NCBI GenBank assembly: GCA_964582545.1
Contig: CAZOSB010000044.1
Coordinates: forward strand, 1 to 14,561
Source of the DNA: JAVVUJ01 sp964582545
Lineage (GTDB): Bacteria > Bacillota > Clostridia > Peptostreptococcales > Anaerovoracaceae
Length of the DNA stretch: 14,561 nt
Direction: 5' to 3'
A model generated the notes under the pieces. It made no database searches. It saw only the letters and a program-made list of their open reading frames with translations, and was not told where the DNA came from. Below, piece by piece: positions 14,071-14,561 of the stretch (its first letter is position 1; each line of letters begins with the position of its first letter). The translations under genes were made by a program, and so were the position numbers.

Positions 14071-14095
14071 TAAGATTATCGCTTAGTCTTTCTTG
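14071..14095. repeat. Possible toxin-gene tail fragment
   Basis: TAAGATTATCGCTTAGTCTT and the next bases resemble the toxin stop region (about 2900-2925), with about 22 of 26 positions alike by eye. A related diverged copy is at about 4757-4782. It is short and AT-rich, so chance similarity is possible. Confidence 0.35.
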
Positions 14096-14192
14096 ATTTG
14101 CTGTCAAGTTAGACTAAATTAAAAATTCGTATTTTATTTAGACAAGATTACAAGATTCATGGGCAAGCTTTTAAATATCCTTTATAAAGTTA

Positions 14193-14221
14193 TTGTACCG
14201 TTATATTATTGATAGTATATT
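14193..14221 (+). promoter_or_regulatory. Candidate promoter for the last gene
   Basis: TTGTAC (14193-14198), 17 bases, TATATT (14216-14221), 65 bases before the start codon. TTATTG/TAGTAT three bases upstream is an overlapping alternative. Confidence 0.4.
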
Positions 14222-14286
14222 TGTTAAAGGAAAAAAATTTTATTTTTTAGAGTTGGGTTATAGATATTTGCAATGGAGGGGTTTAG

Positions 14287-14561
14287 TTGTTAACTACATA
14301 CAATAAAATATTAGGAGTATTTGAAAGATATCCTGCTGTATTATTTGGGTTTTCTGATATTACCTATAGTGAATACAAAGCCAAATACATGGGTGCTTTA
14401 GTTTTTGCAGTACCGCATGAAAAAATGATGAATATAAAAAATTATAATAAAGCGACATTTGAGCGATTAATAGGTCATGCTCGGGAAACTTGTAATGAGA
14501 TAACTAACAAACTTGTTGAAATATTGATTGAAGATAATATTGAGTATGAAAAGCCACCAAT
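14287..14561 (+). CDS. Partial gene, epoxyqueuosine-reductase-like iron-sulfur family (tentative)
   Basis: Only the first 91 codons are in the window. The start is taken as TTG at 14287: GGAGGGG (14275-14281) lies just upstream with its GGAGG core 7 bases away, and no ATG occurs before residue 35. The protein begins MLTTYNKILGVFERYPAVLF and continues GFSDITYSEYKAKYMGALVFAVPHE, then a helix-rich region ending LIEDNIEYEKPP. The glycine-rich 'GFSD' strand, the later 'ALVFAVP' strand and the approach to a 'Y-K-P-P' turn resemble the N-terminal domain of QueG-like proteins, where two [4Fe-4S] sites follow near the C-terminus. Those cysteines would lie outside this window, so the assignment rests on resemblance of the first domain only. 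Signal peptide and membrane segments are absent. Confidence 0.55.
   Translation, partial: MLTTYNKILGVFERYPAVLFGFSDITYSEYKAKYMGALVFAVPHEKMMNIKNYNKATFERLIGHARETCNEITNKLVEILIEDNIEYEKPP

Larger units (their letters stand above)
13834..14286. other. AT-rich intergenic region
   Basis: It contains four tandem 23-bp degenerate repeats (13946-14037), a fragment resembling the toxin 3' end (14071-14095), an AT-rich imperfect palindrome around 14110-14143, and a candidate promoter for the next gene. A plus-strand frame reading through the first part is low-complexity and lacks a ribosome binding site. Confidence 0.65.

Overview
The window looks like chromosomal DNA from a low-GC, Gram-positive anaerobe of the class Clostridia. 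The reasons are its AT-rich spacers, strong AGGAGG-type ribosome binding sites, occasional TTG starts, a very large secreted starch-degrading enzyme ending in three S-layer homology (SLH) domains, and small accessory genes (HxlR regulator, RelE/ParE toxin-antitoxin, AAA_14/DUF4143 ATPase) common in that group. No species can be named from sequence alone.

Layout. 1-49: 3' part of a tRNA-Phe (anticodon GAA), then an intrinsic terminator. 211-1534: an ECF-type sigma factor gene preceded by an ECF-like promoter (TGTCACA-N16-TGTC), then a small four-helix membrane protein with its own promoter. 1726-2842: a flavodoxin-fold oxidoreductase (minus) and an HxlR-family regulator (plus), transcribed divergently from overlapping promoters that contain an inverted repeat. 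2907-3495: a minus-strand antitoxin-toxin pair with overlapping genes and TGTACA-type operator sites. 3811-4467: an unrecognised 218-residue protein. 4468-5264: no intact full-length gene, but fossils of the upstream flavodoxin/toxin/antitoxin region. 5265-12311: a 2348-residue cell-surface amylopullulanase. 12312-12513: a long hairpin and a fragment of the hxlR gene. 12514-13788: an AAA_14/DUF4143 ATPase (minus). 13834-14286: AT-rich DNA with four tandem 23-bp degenerate repeats. 14287 to the end: the start of a gene that resembles the epoxyqueuosine-reductase-like iron-sulfur family.

Functionally, the dominant gene encodes an exported, wall-anchored enzyme. It has starch-binding modules, an intact type I pullulanase domain and a second GH13 domain, which together would debranch and cut starch or pullulan at the cell surface. 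The second GH13 domain lacks the usual His-Asp of conserved region IV, so its activity is in doubt.

The most unusual structure is a set of partial, diverged copies of the 1.8-3.4 kb locus. One composite copy lies just upstream of the amylopullulanase gene, with a deletion junction at a TACTA microhomology and a second deletion inside the toxin. A 67-bp piece of hxlR lies just downstream of the same gene, and a possible toxin-tail fragment lies further on. Within the composite copy a one-base deletion, together with a new ATG and a Shine-Dalgarno-like sequence, leaves an open 57-codon frame. It keeps only the C-terminal, toxin-binding part of the antitoxin.
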